Part shown: positions 7,379 through 13,729 of the stretch, piece by piece
Numbering within the stretch: position 1 is the stretch's first letter
Layout of the letters: the number at the start of each line of letters is the position of its first letter
DNA from: Nitrososphaerota archaeon
Lineage (GTDB): Archaea > Thermoproteota > Nitrososphaeria > Nitrososphaerales > CADDZS01
Reading direction: 5' to 3'
Length of the DNA: 15,775 nt
Assembly (NCBI GenBank): GCA_013288145.1
Contig: JABDCJ010000054.1
Span: 1-15,775, forward strand
Translations under genes and position numbers: made by a program
Notes under the pieces: generated by a model
The model's database searches: none
Told to the model about the DNA's origin: nothing
What the model saw: the letters and a program-made list of their open reading frames with translations, nothing else

Positions 7379-8435
7379 CACTACACAGGACGTTGACGGG
7401 AATATTCTCGTCACAAGAAATCTGAAGAAGTACTATCCCATACGCCGCGGCTTCAACCCATTCTCGGGCGGCGGCAAGAGATTTGTAAAGGCAGTAGATG
7501 ATGTTTCGATGGCGGTACCGCGCGGTAAGACCGTTGCAATTCTCGGCGAGTCCGGCTGCGGTAAGACCACGCTTGCGAGAGCGATAACTCTTCTCAATCC
7601 TCCGACTTCAGGGGAGGTCATTTTTGACGGCCAGAATATCACAAAGGGGAAGGTCAACTACAAGAAAATCTACCGGGAAATGCAGATGGTCTTTCAGGAT
7701 CCCGACTCTTCGCTTGATCCCAGACTGAAAGTCCGTCAGTCCGTTGCCGAACCTTGCAAGGGACTTTTGGGCAGGGAGGATGCAAACATTGACCAGCTTG
7801 TCATGAACAGCTTAAAGGCCGTGGGGCTCTCGGAAGAACATGCAGATAGGATTCCATCACACCTCAGCGGCGGACAGAAGCAGCGCGTCGCGATTGCAAG
7901 GGCAATAGCACCGCAACCAAAGCTAGTGATTTTGGACGAACCCACCAGCGCTCTTGACGCTTCCGTTCAGGCGCAGATCCTAAACCTGCTATTGGATCTT
8001 CAGAAGAATTTCAAACTGACCTACGTCATCATTACCCACAACATTTCCGTGGCGGAGTACCTCTCCGATCTTCTGATCGTGATGTATGCTGGAAACGTAG
8101 TGGAGTATGGACCGTCGAGTTCGGTAATCTCGAGGCCCCGGCATCCTTATACAATTACACTGATTGCCTCGGCACCTATTCCCAATCCGTGGAAGCGAAA
8201 CCTGCTCAACACCGAGATCAGAGGAGAGGTCCCCAGCGCGATCAACCCGCCCAGCGGTTGCAAGTTCCATCCGAGGTGCCCGTACGCAGAGAAGATTTGC
8301 TCCGAGCAAGTTCCCGAGCTCCGGGAAATTGCGCCAGGACAATTTGTTTCCTGCCACTTTGCCGAAAAGACTTCAATGGGCAACATTCCATCCGGCAACG
8401 CTATGACCAGCGTTCTTGGCGATCCGAAAAATTAG
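7368..8435 (+). CDS. ABC importer ATPase, Opp/DppF type
   Basis: Second ATPase of the importer; 355 residues. Walker A GESGCGKTT at 60-68, Q-loop MVFQDPDSSLDP, signature LSGGQKQR from 166 and Walker B ILDEPT with D190/E191 are intact. The C-terminal extension has GCKFHPRCPYAEKIC and a final VSCHF, the family's four-cysteine pattern. A Gly-rich, basic insert near residues 27-40 (FNPFSGGGKR) is typical of DppF/OppF. Its ATG lies inside the end of the preceding gene (11-nt overlap), implying translational coupling and equal synthesis of the two ATPases. The gene ends 13 nt from the convergent stop of the exporter gene. Confidence 0.93.
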   Translation: MESNTTQDVDGNILVTRNLKKYYPIRRGFNPFSGGGKRFVKAVDDVSMAVPRGKTVAILGESGCGKTTLARAITLLNPPTSGEVIFDGQNITKGKVNYKKIYREMQMVFQDPDSSLDPRLKVRQSVAEPCKGLLGREDANIDQLVMNSLKAVGLSEEHADRIPSHLSGGQKQRVAIARAIAPQPKLVILDEPTSALDASVQAQILNLLLDLQKNFKLTYVIITHNISVAEYLSDLLIVMYAGNVVEYGPSSSVISRPRHPYTITLIASAPIPNPWKRNLLNTEIRGEVPSAINPPSGCKFHPRCPYAEKICSEQVPELREIAPGQFVSCHFAEKTSMGNIPSGNAMTSVLGDPKN

Positions 8436-8448
8436 GCAGTTCTCCGGA

Positions 8449-9378
8449 TCAAATCTGCTCCAGGTTAATCCCTTCTCGGATTACGCTGCCCGGTCTGGTC
8501 AAAAGATAGATCCCAAACAGGATCACGATAACTGACCCAACCTGAAGCACCGTAATATTTTCGCCGAGCAGGATGTAGGCAAAAATCAGACCAAAAATGG
8601 AAGTGATCGGGAAGACGATTGTTGTCGTGATCGGCCCGAGCCGCTTCAGACTCTGAATGGAGAGGAATGCCGTCCCGCTGAATACAATGACGCCGAAAAG
8701 AAAAACATAGAGCAGGTCGGCCACGCTATTCACGACAAGGGCGTGGAGCAGGAATGCGATGAATAACAGCCCCGTACCCGAAATTATCGACTTGATTACG
8801 ATTATCCTTGCCACATCGACCCTTTCAGTTATAGCGCTTGTGACGTTGTTGTCGACGCCCCAGAGAAAGGTAGCTGCGAGGATGAGTACGTGGCCAGGTG
8901 CGGCAAGATCGAGTGATTTTGGAGAAAACTGAAGATCTGTGATTACCGCGACTATTCCGAAGGTGAGCAGAGTTAGCGCAAAGAATCCCCTCCTGCTGAG
9001 GCGTTCACCGAAAAACATGGTCGCAATTAAAACTGTAAAGATCATCTCGCCGTTTCCTAAAAGCGCCGCGTCGGAAGCCGTGCTCTCCTGAAGCCCGACG
9101 AAATAGATGTAGGGAGCAATGAGACCTGAAGCGATCGCGCTGGCTGCGAGGATAGCGTAACCCTGTTTTTTGATGTGTTTGTTTTCTTTTGAACGGATCG
9201 ATACAGGGGTGAAAAGGATAGCCGGGGCAAAAGTCACAATTGTGGTGAATAGAAGTGGGCTTACAATATTGAGCAGCGGCTTGGAAATGCTAGGTAAAAG
9301 ACCTCCCAAGATAGCCGCGCCGAAAGCTGCGAAATAGCCGAGGAACACAAACCTTCCTCTGTCGTATCCAAAACCCAT
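8449..9378 (-). CDS. EamA/DMT-superfamily membrane transporter
   Basis: Predicted ten-helix inner-membrane transporter of 309 residues with two EamA repeats: about residues 12-145, ending at the loop before LQFSPKSLD, and about 160-297, with ETNI-like GENITVLQVGS near the end. Polar residues are rare inside the helices, and the conserved FFGERLS and LLGENIT motifs mark the equivalent position in each repeat. Family members export amino acids, metabolites or drugs; substrate cannot be read from sequence. It is transcribed towards the importer cluster, with only 13 nt between the two stops and no clear terminator there. ATG 9378 gives a short basic N-terminus before helix 1. Confidence 0.85.
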   Translation of the reverse strand: MGFGYDRGRFVFLGYFAAFGAAILGGLLPSISKPLLNIVSPLLFTTIVTFAPAILFTPVSIRSKENKHIKKQGYAILAASAIASGLIAPYIYFVGLQESTASDAALLGNGEMIFTVLIATMFFGERLSRRGFFALTLLTFGIVAVITDLQFSPKSLDLAAPGHVLILAATFLWGVDNNVTSAITERVDVARIIVIKSIISGTGLLFIAFLLHALVVNSVADLLYVFLFGVIVFSGTAFLSIQSLKRLGPITTTIVFPITSIFGLIFAYILLGENITVLQVGSVIVILFGIYLLTRPGSVIREGINLEQI

Positions 9379-9414
9379 GTTCCCTTCACTTTTTTTGCGC
9401 GCGCGGAGGATGAT

Positions 9415-9435
9415 TTCGATTATCGAATTTAAAAG
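9415..9435 (-). promoter_or_regulatory. Promoter and overlapping palindrome of the exporter gene
   Basis: On the - strand, CTTTTAAATTC (9435-9425) resembles a TATA box about 50 nt before the exporter ATG. It overlaps TTCGAT-T-ATCGAA (9415-9427), a perfect 6-1-6 inverted repeat. A factor bound there would cover the TATA edge and the space before the transcript start. Function is inferred from position. Confidence 0.45.
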
Positions 9436-9570
9436 AATCCGTCTGCGATTCGGAATTTTTTCTTGTAGTTATGGAAAATAATGCTGGGGAAAATTAGATC
9501 TGCAAATTGAACACTGCTCTAACTGCTGCAATGAATTTCTTCCTGAATCTCCCGACTATCCACGCCACAA

Positions 9571-9578
9571 TGTTTAGA
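9571..9578 (+). promoter_or_regulatory. TATA-like box of the DUF167 gene
   Basis: TGTTTAGA lies about 30-36 nt before ATG 9607, which fits a leaderless or near-leaderless transcript. No ribosome-binding site precedes the ATG. The match is weak. Confidence 0.3.
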
Positions 9579-9606
9579 GGACAACTAATCGAGATTCAGC
9601 TGTCGC

Positions 9607-9828
9607 ATGCTCATCAACGTTCACGTCACTGCGAATGCGAAAGAAGCCAGTTTAACCAAACTTGACGAAAATAATTTCGACGCCAGGGTCGACAAGCGAG
9701 CTGAAGGTGGCGAGGCAAACAGGAGATTAATCGAGATTCTTTCCCGGCACTTTGAAGTTCCAAAGTCAAAAATTCGAATCACAAAGGGAATCAAGGCAAG
9801 GGACAAAGTAGTCGAAGTAATTGTTTAG
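9607..9828 (+). CDS. DUF167/YggU family protein
   Basis: Small cytoplasmic protein of 73 residues, within the usual 70-100 for this family. It shows the expected order of motifs: an early TANAKE (family: TPNAKK), the central GGEANRRLIEIL (family: GKANxxLixxLa) and a late IRITKGIKARDKVVEV (family: I.GxxSRxKxV). The conserved P before the central Gly is replaced here by AEG. The biochemical function of DUF167 is not established. The gene stands alone, with its own TATA-like box, divergent from the exporter. Confidence 0.85.
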   Translation: MLINVHVTANAKEASLTKLDENNFDARVDKRAEGGEANRRLIEILSRHFEVPKSKIRITKGIKARDKVVEVIV

Positions 9829-10000
9829 ATAGAAATCCCTGACTTGATCTGGCGTAATGCATGCCATCAATCATAGACTCAATCGTTCCAAAAGAGAGAT
9901 TTCGCTTAATGAAGAACTCGTTAATCGAGTGACAAGAGGTAAAATTTGGTTTTCATCGTCATGAAGTACCAATCTGGTTCGATAGACAAAACATAGGAAC

Positions 10001-10277
10001 TTGGTAAAGTTGGCGGAGAAAGTCGCAGGTGCGATCCAGTGGGTACTCCTTCCCGAAATACAACTGATCAAGAGAGAGCTGAAGGTGATTAACGTGAGAT
10101 TGGATGTGATGGATTTCAAGATTTCAGCCATCGATTCTAAAGTAGATGCTTTTCGAAATGAGTTCCGAAGCGAGATAAAGAGGTTGGACGAAAAATTGAT
10201 GGACTCTCTAGTCAGTTCGAGATACAAGAAAAATCAATGTTCTGGAAGCCAAAGTAGCGGGAATTGGAACGAACTAA
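10001..10277 (+). pseudogene. Short coiled-coil protein, apparently frameshifted
   Basis: From TTG 10001 the frame encodes a strongly heptad-patterned coiled coil: residues 11-73 have I/L/V at a/d positions, and the segments VINVRLDVMDFKISAIDSK and FRNEFRSEIKRLDEKL show it clearly. It resembles small archaeal coiled-coil proteins of unknown role. Near 10211-10217 the heptad character stops in this frame, but it resumes in the +1 frame from GTT 10215 as VRDTRKINVLEAKVAGIGTN and stops at TAA 10275-10277. The restored product is about 92 residues. Staying in the first frame gives a 173-residue product whose tail is compositionally odd and runs into the VOC gene, so that reading is rejected. A sequencing error, real decay or programmed frameshift are all possible. 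Confidence 0.6.
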
Positions 10278-10375
10278 ATCCTGACAAGGATCCCTACTCC
10301 ACTACAACGGAACGCGCCCATGTCTGTGATTACCGGCCAGGCGTAGATTTCTCGGGAATGATCAAAGTCACGCGG

Positions 10376-10387
10376 CTTAATTTAATA
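10376..10387 (+). promoter_or_regulatory. TATA-like box of the VOC gene
   Basis: CTTAATTTAATA lies 26-37 nt before ATG 10413. That spacing places the transcript start at or next to the ATG, so a leaderless mRNA is likely. No ribosome-binding site is visible, which agrees. Confidence 0.55.
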
Positions 10388-10412
10388 CAAAGTCTGGGTA
10401 CCTGTTTAGGTT

Positions 10413-10802
10413 ATGACAGACGTCATCACCGGATTGCACGCAGTAACGATCCACATCAGGGATATTCAAAGGGCAAGGATGTTTTACAAGAACGTTTTGG
10501 GCCTCCAAGAGCTAAAGTTTGATGAAAAGCTGAACCGTGCAGTATTCACTCTTCCCGGCACATCAACCATACTTTCGATGCACATTATGGCGCCTGGGGA
10601 AGAAGGTAGGGAGCCAGGCACGGTTTCCGGGGTTGTATTCTCACATCCGGACCCTGCGGTAGCATCGGCAGAGATCAAGCGTCGGGGCGGCACCATAACG
10701 CTCGAACCCCAGACGGTAGAGATGCCAGGCGTGAAATTTGTTCGGTGTGCGATTGCAGATCCTGATGGAAACGAGTTTTTGATTTCGAACCGCGAGGACT
10801 AG
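10413..10802 (+). CDS. VOC-family (glyoxalase/dioxygenase fold) protein
   Basis: Cytoplasmic protein of 129 residues with two beta-alpha-beta-beta-beta modules, the usual single-domain VOC length. Likely metal ligands are H9 (GLHAVTIHI), H57 (LSMHIMAP) and E121 (DPDGNEFLIS); the DPDGN turn is a hallmark. RDIQRARMFYKNVLGL at 16-31 is the typical first helix. Members include glyoxalase I, methylmalonyl-CoA epimerase, dioxygenases and resistance proteins; no substrate can be assigned here. It has its own promoter and appears monocistronic. Confidence 0.87.
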   Translation: MTDVITGLHAVTIHIRDIQRARMFYKNVLGLQELKFDEKLNRAVFTLPGTSTILSMHIMAPGEEGREPGTVSGVVFSHPDPAVASAEIKRRGGTITLEPQTVEMPGVKFVRCAIADPDGNEFLISNRED

Positions 10803-10822
10803 GATAACCGACAGCCAGGTTA

Positions 10823-10871
10823 GGCTCTACTCCGTTCATTTTGACATGAGTGGACCACGTTTTGTAGAGCC
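10823..10871. repeat. Inverted repeat with 8-bp arms
   Basis: GGCTCTAC and GTAGAGCC are perfectly complementary with a 33-nt spacer. Outside them CCA and TGG can extend the stem across an internal loop. The spacer holds a smaller GTGG-A-CCAC palindrome. It could be a hairpin at the end of the VOC transcript or part of a small RNA. Confidence 0.45.
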
Positions 10872-11108
10872 ATTGGCCTCGAATGATGAAGCTAATTTGA
10901 AATCATTGTTTGATTATTCTATAGGCAAATCTTATTTTCTTAGATCTCTTTTTACCACTGTAGATTTCTGAAAAACGTTCTATCGGCTTTATAGTAAAGC
11001 GAAAAAAACAGGAATCTTTGCTCAACCTGAGAGGATTTCTGCAAAAAAGGAATCATTTGCAATAGTTTGCGATGCATTGCAACCGACGTGAATGAGATGG
11101 ATCTGCCG

Positions 11109-11128
11109 TTCAAATCTCTTTGTTAAAG
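11109..11128 (+). promoter_or_regulatory. Putative promoter of the surface protein gene
   Basis: The 12-mer TTCAAATCTCTT at 11109-11120 is identical to one just upstream of the ferritin-like gene's TATA box, and it lies at a similar distance from the start codon (52 versus 55 nt). Here it runs into TGTTAAAG, a weak TATA-like element about 33-40 nt before GTG 11161. Confidence 0.4.
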
Positions 11129-11160
11129 AAGAGTTTTCTAGAAAATAATCTAGGTAATTA

Positions 11161-12954
11161 GTGCACCATCTGCTTATTCGTGGTTCTAAAGGGAAGGACT
11201 ACAAACGAATCAAGTCCTTTGTTTGGCCTAGCGTAAAGATTTCGATCATTTTCCTTTTCATCGCCGTCGCCTTCGTTAGCTCAACCTCATCGGCGTACCT
11301 TGCAAATCCATTGAGAGTTCCTCGCACAACAAGTGCGAGCGCCCCGATTTTTCAAAGCTCGAGCACTGCGGTTTCCAGCGGGGGGCAGGAAGAGCCGTAC
11401 ATCATCCAGCAGGTAGCTTCTGCCTCTAACCCCGGCGTGGTTTATCAGATAACCGGAGCGCAGATAGCTCAACGGCTAGTAAGCGGCGCGTACAAGAATT
11501 ACCTGTATCTTTTTGTCAACACGGGAAGGACCTTCCCGGTGAACGCGTCTGGTCAGACTGTCAAGGACACCATAACTGGCTACAGCACCAATAACGTATA
11601 CTGGAACGTTCAGAATCCTCCGACTCCGAGCACGTCATTTTGCGCCACTGTGGGGCAGGACTTGGACCTTGGAGCGACCTCGAACACTTTGTCGGAGTGG
11701 CAGTGGTCCGACCTGAACTGGGGCTGCGGGCGCAACCAGGTTTCTTACAGCGGGTCATATGACGGAGGAGGTCCGACCGCTTGCAACACTTACTCCAACA
11801 ACCAGATGAGGGAATCTATCTATGTAATCATCGTAGACTCCTCAAGCAATAGTGTTTACCTTGTCACGGGAGCTGTTCTCCTCCAGCAGAGCATCAACGG
11901 AGTCGCCTCCACGACGTTCATCGCGCTGTTGAGCGGCAACCAGGGACGACTTGATTCCTCGGGCGACCAGAAGGATTGCCCAATGGTTTCAAATCCGCAG
12001 GTGACGCCGTCGCTTCGGTGGTACGTGCGCACTCCTCCTGTTGCCGGGAAAGTTGCCGGCGCGTCAATTACGGGGAACTTTGGCATAACTGGAACGGTGG
12101 GCGCGGGAGTTGCGAAGGCACCGGAGAACGGAAACATGGTATTCCAGCAGTACGTGGACAGAGCGTTCCAGACTGGCTTCATTCCAAATCAGGGTGCGCC
12201 TGGTGACATTTCGATTTCCGGCGCGACCGACCCGGTCAGTGGAAAGTCATGCCAGTGGCCAGGGACAGGAAGCTGCTCGTCAACGAGTACAACTAGCTTC
12301 TCCTCATCACATTCAACAAGTACAACGACCACGTCAGCCACAAGTACAAAGCCCACATCAACGACAAGTACGACGAAGACAACTTCCACCTCGACCAGTA
12401 CGGTAACTTCGACATCGCCGACGTCAACATCAACCTCTACAACCACGAGCACGAAGACAAGTACAGCAACTTCTACATCTCCAACGACGACAACAATTAC
12501 AACCACAAGTACAATCACGTCGAGTTCCACGACGACCACTCCAACCTCTACTTCCACAACCACAAGCACAACGACGACTTCACCCACATCAACGGTAACA
12601 ACCACGAAGACCACTTCCACGACGACGAGCACGACAACAGTGACAAGCACCAGCGGCAACGATATAGTGAAATTCAGTATCACGCCACTTACACAGAATC
12701 AGGGAGGAAGTTACTTCAACATACAAACCGCTACATTTACCGGCCCGGGCGGGAGTCCGATACAGGGCGCTACGGTGACCTATTACGAGAATTGTGGTTG
12801 CTCTGGCGGTTATTTCCACGGAACGACTGATGTAAACGGGCGAACCAGCTCGACTGACGTGTACCCTGGTTCGGGAAGCTATACTGAATGGGCTTCAATC
12901 ACATATCTAGGAAATACGTATGTATCACCCAAGATTACTGTGATAGTTCCTTAA
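11161..12954 (+). CDS. Large secreted or anchored surface protein with Thr/Ser stalk and Ig-like C-terminal domain
   Basis: 597 residues from GTG 11161. Residues 1-25 are basic, followed by a hydrophobic helix at about 27-45 (signal peptide or anchor). Residues 50-370 form a domain I do not recognise; it is rich in Gly, Ser, Asn and aromatics and has several Cys pairs (for example around FCATVGQ, NWGCG, ACNT, KDCP). Residues 372-498 are a nearly pure Thr/Ser stalk, probably O-glycosylated and extended. Residues 500-597 look like a small beta-sandwich of the Ig-like/Big_1 or carboxypeptidase-regulatory kind: GSPIQGATVTYYENCGC, then TTDVNGRTSS, then a closing KITVIVP. There is no C-terminal membrane helix or sorting signal. 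The architecture suggests an outward-facing adhesin or envelope protein; function unknown. It is preceded by a palindrome-rich region. Confidence 0.75.
   Translation: MHHLLIRGSKGKDYKRIKSFVWPSVKISIIFLFIAVAFVSSTSSAYLANPLRVPRTTSASAPIFQSSSTAVSSGGQEEPYIIQQVASASNPGVVYQITGAQIAQRLVSGAYKNYLYLFVNTGRTFPVNASGQTVKDTITGYSTNNVYWNVQNPPTPSTSFCATVGQDLDLGATSNTLSEWQWSDLNWGCGRNQVSYSGSYDGGGPTACNTYSNNQMRESIYVIIVDSSSNSVYLVTGAVLLQQSINGVASTTFIALLSGNQGRLDSSGDQKDCPMVSNPQVTPSLRWYVRTPPVAGKVAGASITGNFGITGTVGAGVAKAPENGNMVFQQYVDRAFQTGFIPNQGAPGDISISGATDPVSGKSCQWPGTGSCSSTSTTSFSSSHSTSTTTTSATSTKPTSTTSTTKTTSTSTSTVTSTSPTSTSTSTTTSTKTSTATSTSPTTTTITTTSTITSSSTTTTPTSTSTTTSTTTTSPTSTVTTTKTTSTTTSTTTVTSTSGNDIVKFSITPLTQNQGGSYFNIQTATFTGPGGSPIQGATVTYYENCGCSGGYFHGTTDVNGRTSSTDVYPGSGSYTEWASITYLGNTYVSPKITVIVP
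12277..12656 (+). repeat. Low-complexity Thr/Ser-coding tract
   Basis: Irregular repetition of ACA/ACG/ACC/ACT and AGT/TCA/TCG/TCC codons, with ACAAGTAC-like words recurring. The codons vary while the residues stay Thr/Ser, so selection acts on the protein stalk; the pattern is too irregular for a CRISPR or simple satellite. On the - strand it creates a long Val-rich reading frame with no biological merit. Confidence 0.8.
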
Positions 12955-12968
12955 CTTCGCGTGCGGAT

Positions 12969-13012
12969 GTGCAGGTTAACTCGTGACTCTGCACCCGTCT
13001 CACTTCTTTTTA
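12969..13012 (+). terminator. Possible terminator of the surface protein gene
   Basis: GTGCAG (12969-12974) and CTGCAC (12989-12994) form a 6-bp stem around a 14-nt loop, followed by the T-rich CTTCTTTTTAG at 13003-13013. Archaeal termination relies mainly on T-runs, so the T-tract is the stronger part of this call. Confidence 0.4.
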
Positions 13013-13035
13013 GTTCATTTAGAGCACGAGCAGCA

Positions 13036-13044
13036 AAAGGAGGT
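13036..13044 (+). promoter_or_regulatory. Strong ribosome-binding site without a conventional gene
   Basis: AAAGGAGGT is the best anti-16S match noticed in the window, 7 nt before TTG 13052. That TTG opens a frame closed by TAG after only 13 codons. Its strength is the main reason to take the short frame seriously. Confidence 0.55.
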
Positions 13045-13051
13045 TAACCGT

Positions 13052-13156
13052 TTGGGAAATGACACGTCAACTATGTCGGAACATTTGGGGTAGGCCGAGA
13101 AGAGAGTGGTTGACGACCTGTTTTTCCTAGTTGAACTTGCTGTTCTTTACTTCTAA
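13052..13156 (+). CDS. Possible small protein with an in-frame TAG at codon 14
   Basis: TTG 13052 opens a 13-codon frame (MGNDTSTMSEHLG) ended by TAG at 13091-13093. The same frame stays open after the TAG for 20 further codons (AEKRVVDDLFFLVELAVLYF) up to TAA 13154-13156. The second part is a charged-then-hydrophobic helix that looks protein-like. One base change (CAG to TAG) would make a 34-residue protein; readthrough or pyrrolysine insertion are alternatives without further support here. A 13-residue leader peptide upstream of the hairpin at 13203 is another reading. I recognise no family. Confidence 0.3.
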
Positions 13157-13202
13157 AGAAATTAATAGAACATTCATTCGGCCGATACGTTGTCAAAAAG
13201 TG

Positions 13203-13247
13203 TTCCGGCATTAGATTACTTGCCTATAAGTAATCGAAGAGCCGGAA
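13203..13247 (+). ncRNA. Composite two-stem hairpin, 45 nt (possible structured RNA or operator)
   Basis: The outer arms TTCCGGC (13203-13209) and GCCGGAA (13241-13247) are perfectly complementary over 7 bp. The inner arms GATTACTT (13214-13221) and AAGTAATC (13228-13235) are perfectly complementary over 8 bp, with a 6-nt loop GCCTAT. An asymmetric internal loop of 4 and 5 nt separates the two stems. Such a nested arrangement is unlikely by chance in a gap this size. It could be a cis-acting RNA, a terminator for the short frame upstream, or a paired protein-binding site. No known riboswitch class is recognised. Confidence 0.5.
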
Positions 13248-13263
13248 AGCGATATCTAGTTCC

Positions 13264-13269
13264 TTTATC
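13264..13269 (+). promoter_or_regulatory. TATA-like box of the DUF302 gene
   Basis: TTTATC, within CCTTTATCC, ends 30 nt before TTG 13300. This predicts a leaderless or very short leader transcript, consistent with the absence of a ribosome-binding site directly before that TTG. Confidence 0.45.
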
Positions 13270-13299
13270 CGAGAATCTTGATCAAGGGCGACATTCCAA

Positions 13300-13695
13300 T
13301 TGTCAGAGAGAAGTGTAAGCGGGCTCGTTCAGTTGAAAAGTGATCATCCTTTCGCAGACACTTTAGGGCGATTGGAATCAACGATTCTTTCAAAGGGACT
13401 AACGATATTTGCTCGAATAGATTTCAGTGGAGATGCTCAAAAAGCTGGACTCGAAATGAATCCGACGATAATGATGATCTTCGGAAACCCCAAAGCTGGA
13501 ACTCCGCTCATGATCGCGGCTCCCACGCTTGCAATTGATTTTCCACTCAAGATTCTTGTTTCCCAGGATGAAACAGGGGATGTATGGGTCTCGTACAATT
13601 CTGTCGAGTATCTGAGATATCGCCACAACATCCCGGAGGATCTAACAAAGAACATTGCGGGAGTTGCCGTTATCGCGCAATCAGTTGCGAAATAG
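13300..13695 (+). CDS. DUF302 family protein
   Basis: 131 residues from TTG, giving MSERSVSGLV. The sequence follows the DUF302 pattern: an opening FADTLGRLESTILSKGLTIFARIDFSGDA, the central FGNPKAGTPLMIAAPTLAID (61-80), then FPLKILVSQDETGDVWVSYNS. DUF302 proteins are small alpha/beta proteins of unproven function, often found near redox or metal genes. There is no signal peptide, so it is probably cytoplasmic. Two tandem stops (TAG TAG) end the gene. Its close neighbour is a DUF202 membrane protein and then a ferritin-like protein, so a stress-related role is possible but only inferred. Confidence 0.85.
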   Translation: MSERSVSGLVQLKSDHPFADTLGRLESTILSKGLTIFARIDFSGDAQKAGLEMNPTIMMIFGNPKAGTPLMIAAPTLAIDFPLKILVSQDETGDVWVSYNSVEYLRYRHNIPEDLTKNIAGVAVIAQSVAK

Positions 13696-13729
13696 TAGAA
13701 AGCTCTCGTAGATAGAATCCGGAGTACGA

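Larger units (their letters stand above)
10803..11160. other. Non-coding region dense in inverted repeats
   Basis: No credible gene was found in these 358 nt. Structures seen: GGCTCTAC (10823-10830) pairing with GTAGAGCC (10864-10871) across 33 nt; GCTTTA-TAG-TAAAGC (10986-11000), which contains a TATA-like core; TTGCAAT (11057-11063) with ATTGCAA (11076-11082); and the 12-nt perfect palindrome TTTTCTAGAAAA (11134-11145). A TATA-like CTTATTTT at 10931-10938 could start a leader or a small RNA. The density suggests a regulated upstream region for the surface protein that follows. Confidence 0.45.
13157..13299. other. Leader or intergenic region before the DUF302 gene
   Basis: The region holds the composite hairpin at 13203-13247 and a TATA-like TTTATC at 13264-13269, 31-36 nt before TTG 13300. 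A second TATA-like core, CTATAAG, lies in and beside the hairpin loop (13224-13230). No coding frame is evident. Confidence 0.45.

Noticed and set aside
7989..8509. Overlapping open frames on both strands inside the second ATPase gene
   Set aside because: The ATPase frame carries every family motif there, so the others are shadows.
9970..9990. tRNA-like T-loop (GGTTCGATA)
   Set aside because: No matching acceptor, D-arm or anticodon arm lies upstream at tRNA spacing, and the flanking bases do not pair.
9871..10227. 118-residue open frame on the - strand
   Set aside because: It is the complement of the coiled-coil gene, with Ser/Leu-rich composition, no promoter and no recognisable family.
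10001..10522. A 173-residue protein from TTG 10001
   Set aside because: Coiled-coil character stops at about 10211 and resumes in the +1 frame to a stop at 10277; the rest is a random-looking tail that overlaps the VOC gene and its promoter.
12277..12656. CRISPR-like or satellite repeat
   Set aside because: Repetition is irregular at codon scale with no constant repeat or spacer length; it encodes a protein stalk.
12189..12683. Long Val-rich open frame on the - strand
   Set aside because: It is the reverse of the Thr/Ser-codon tract (ACN/AGT read backwards gives Val-rich sequence) and has no independent signal.
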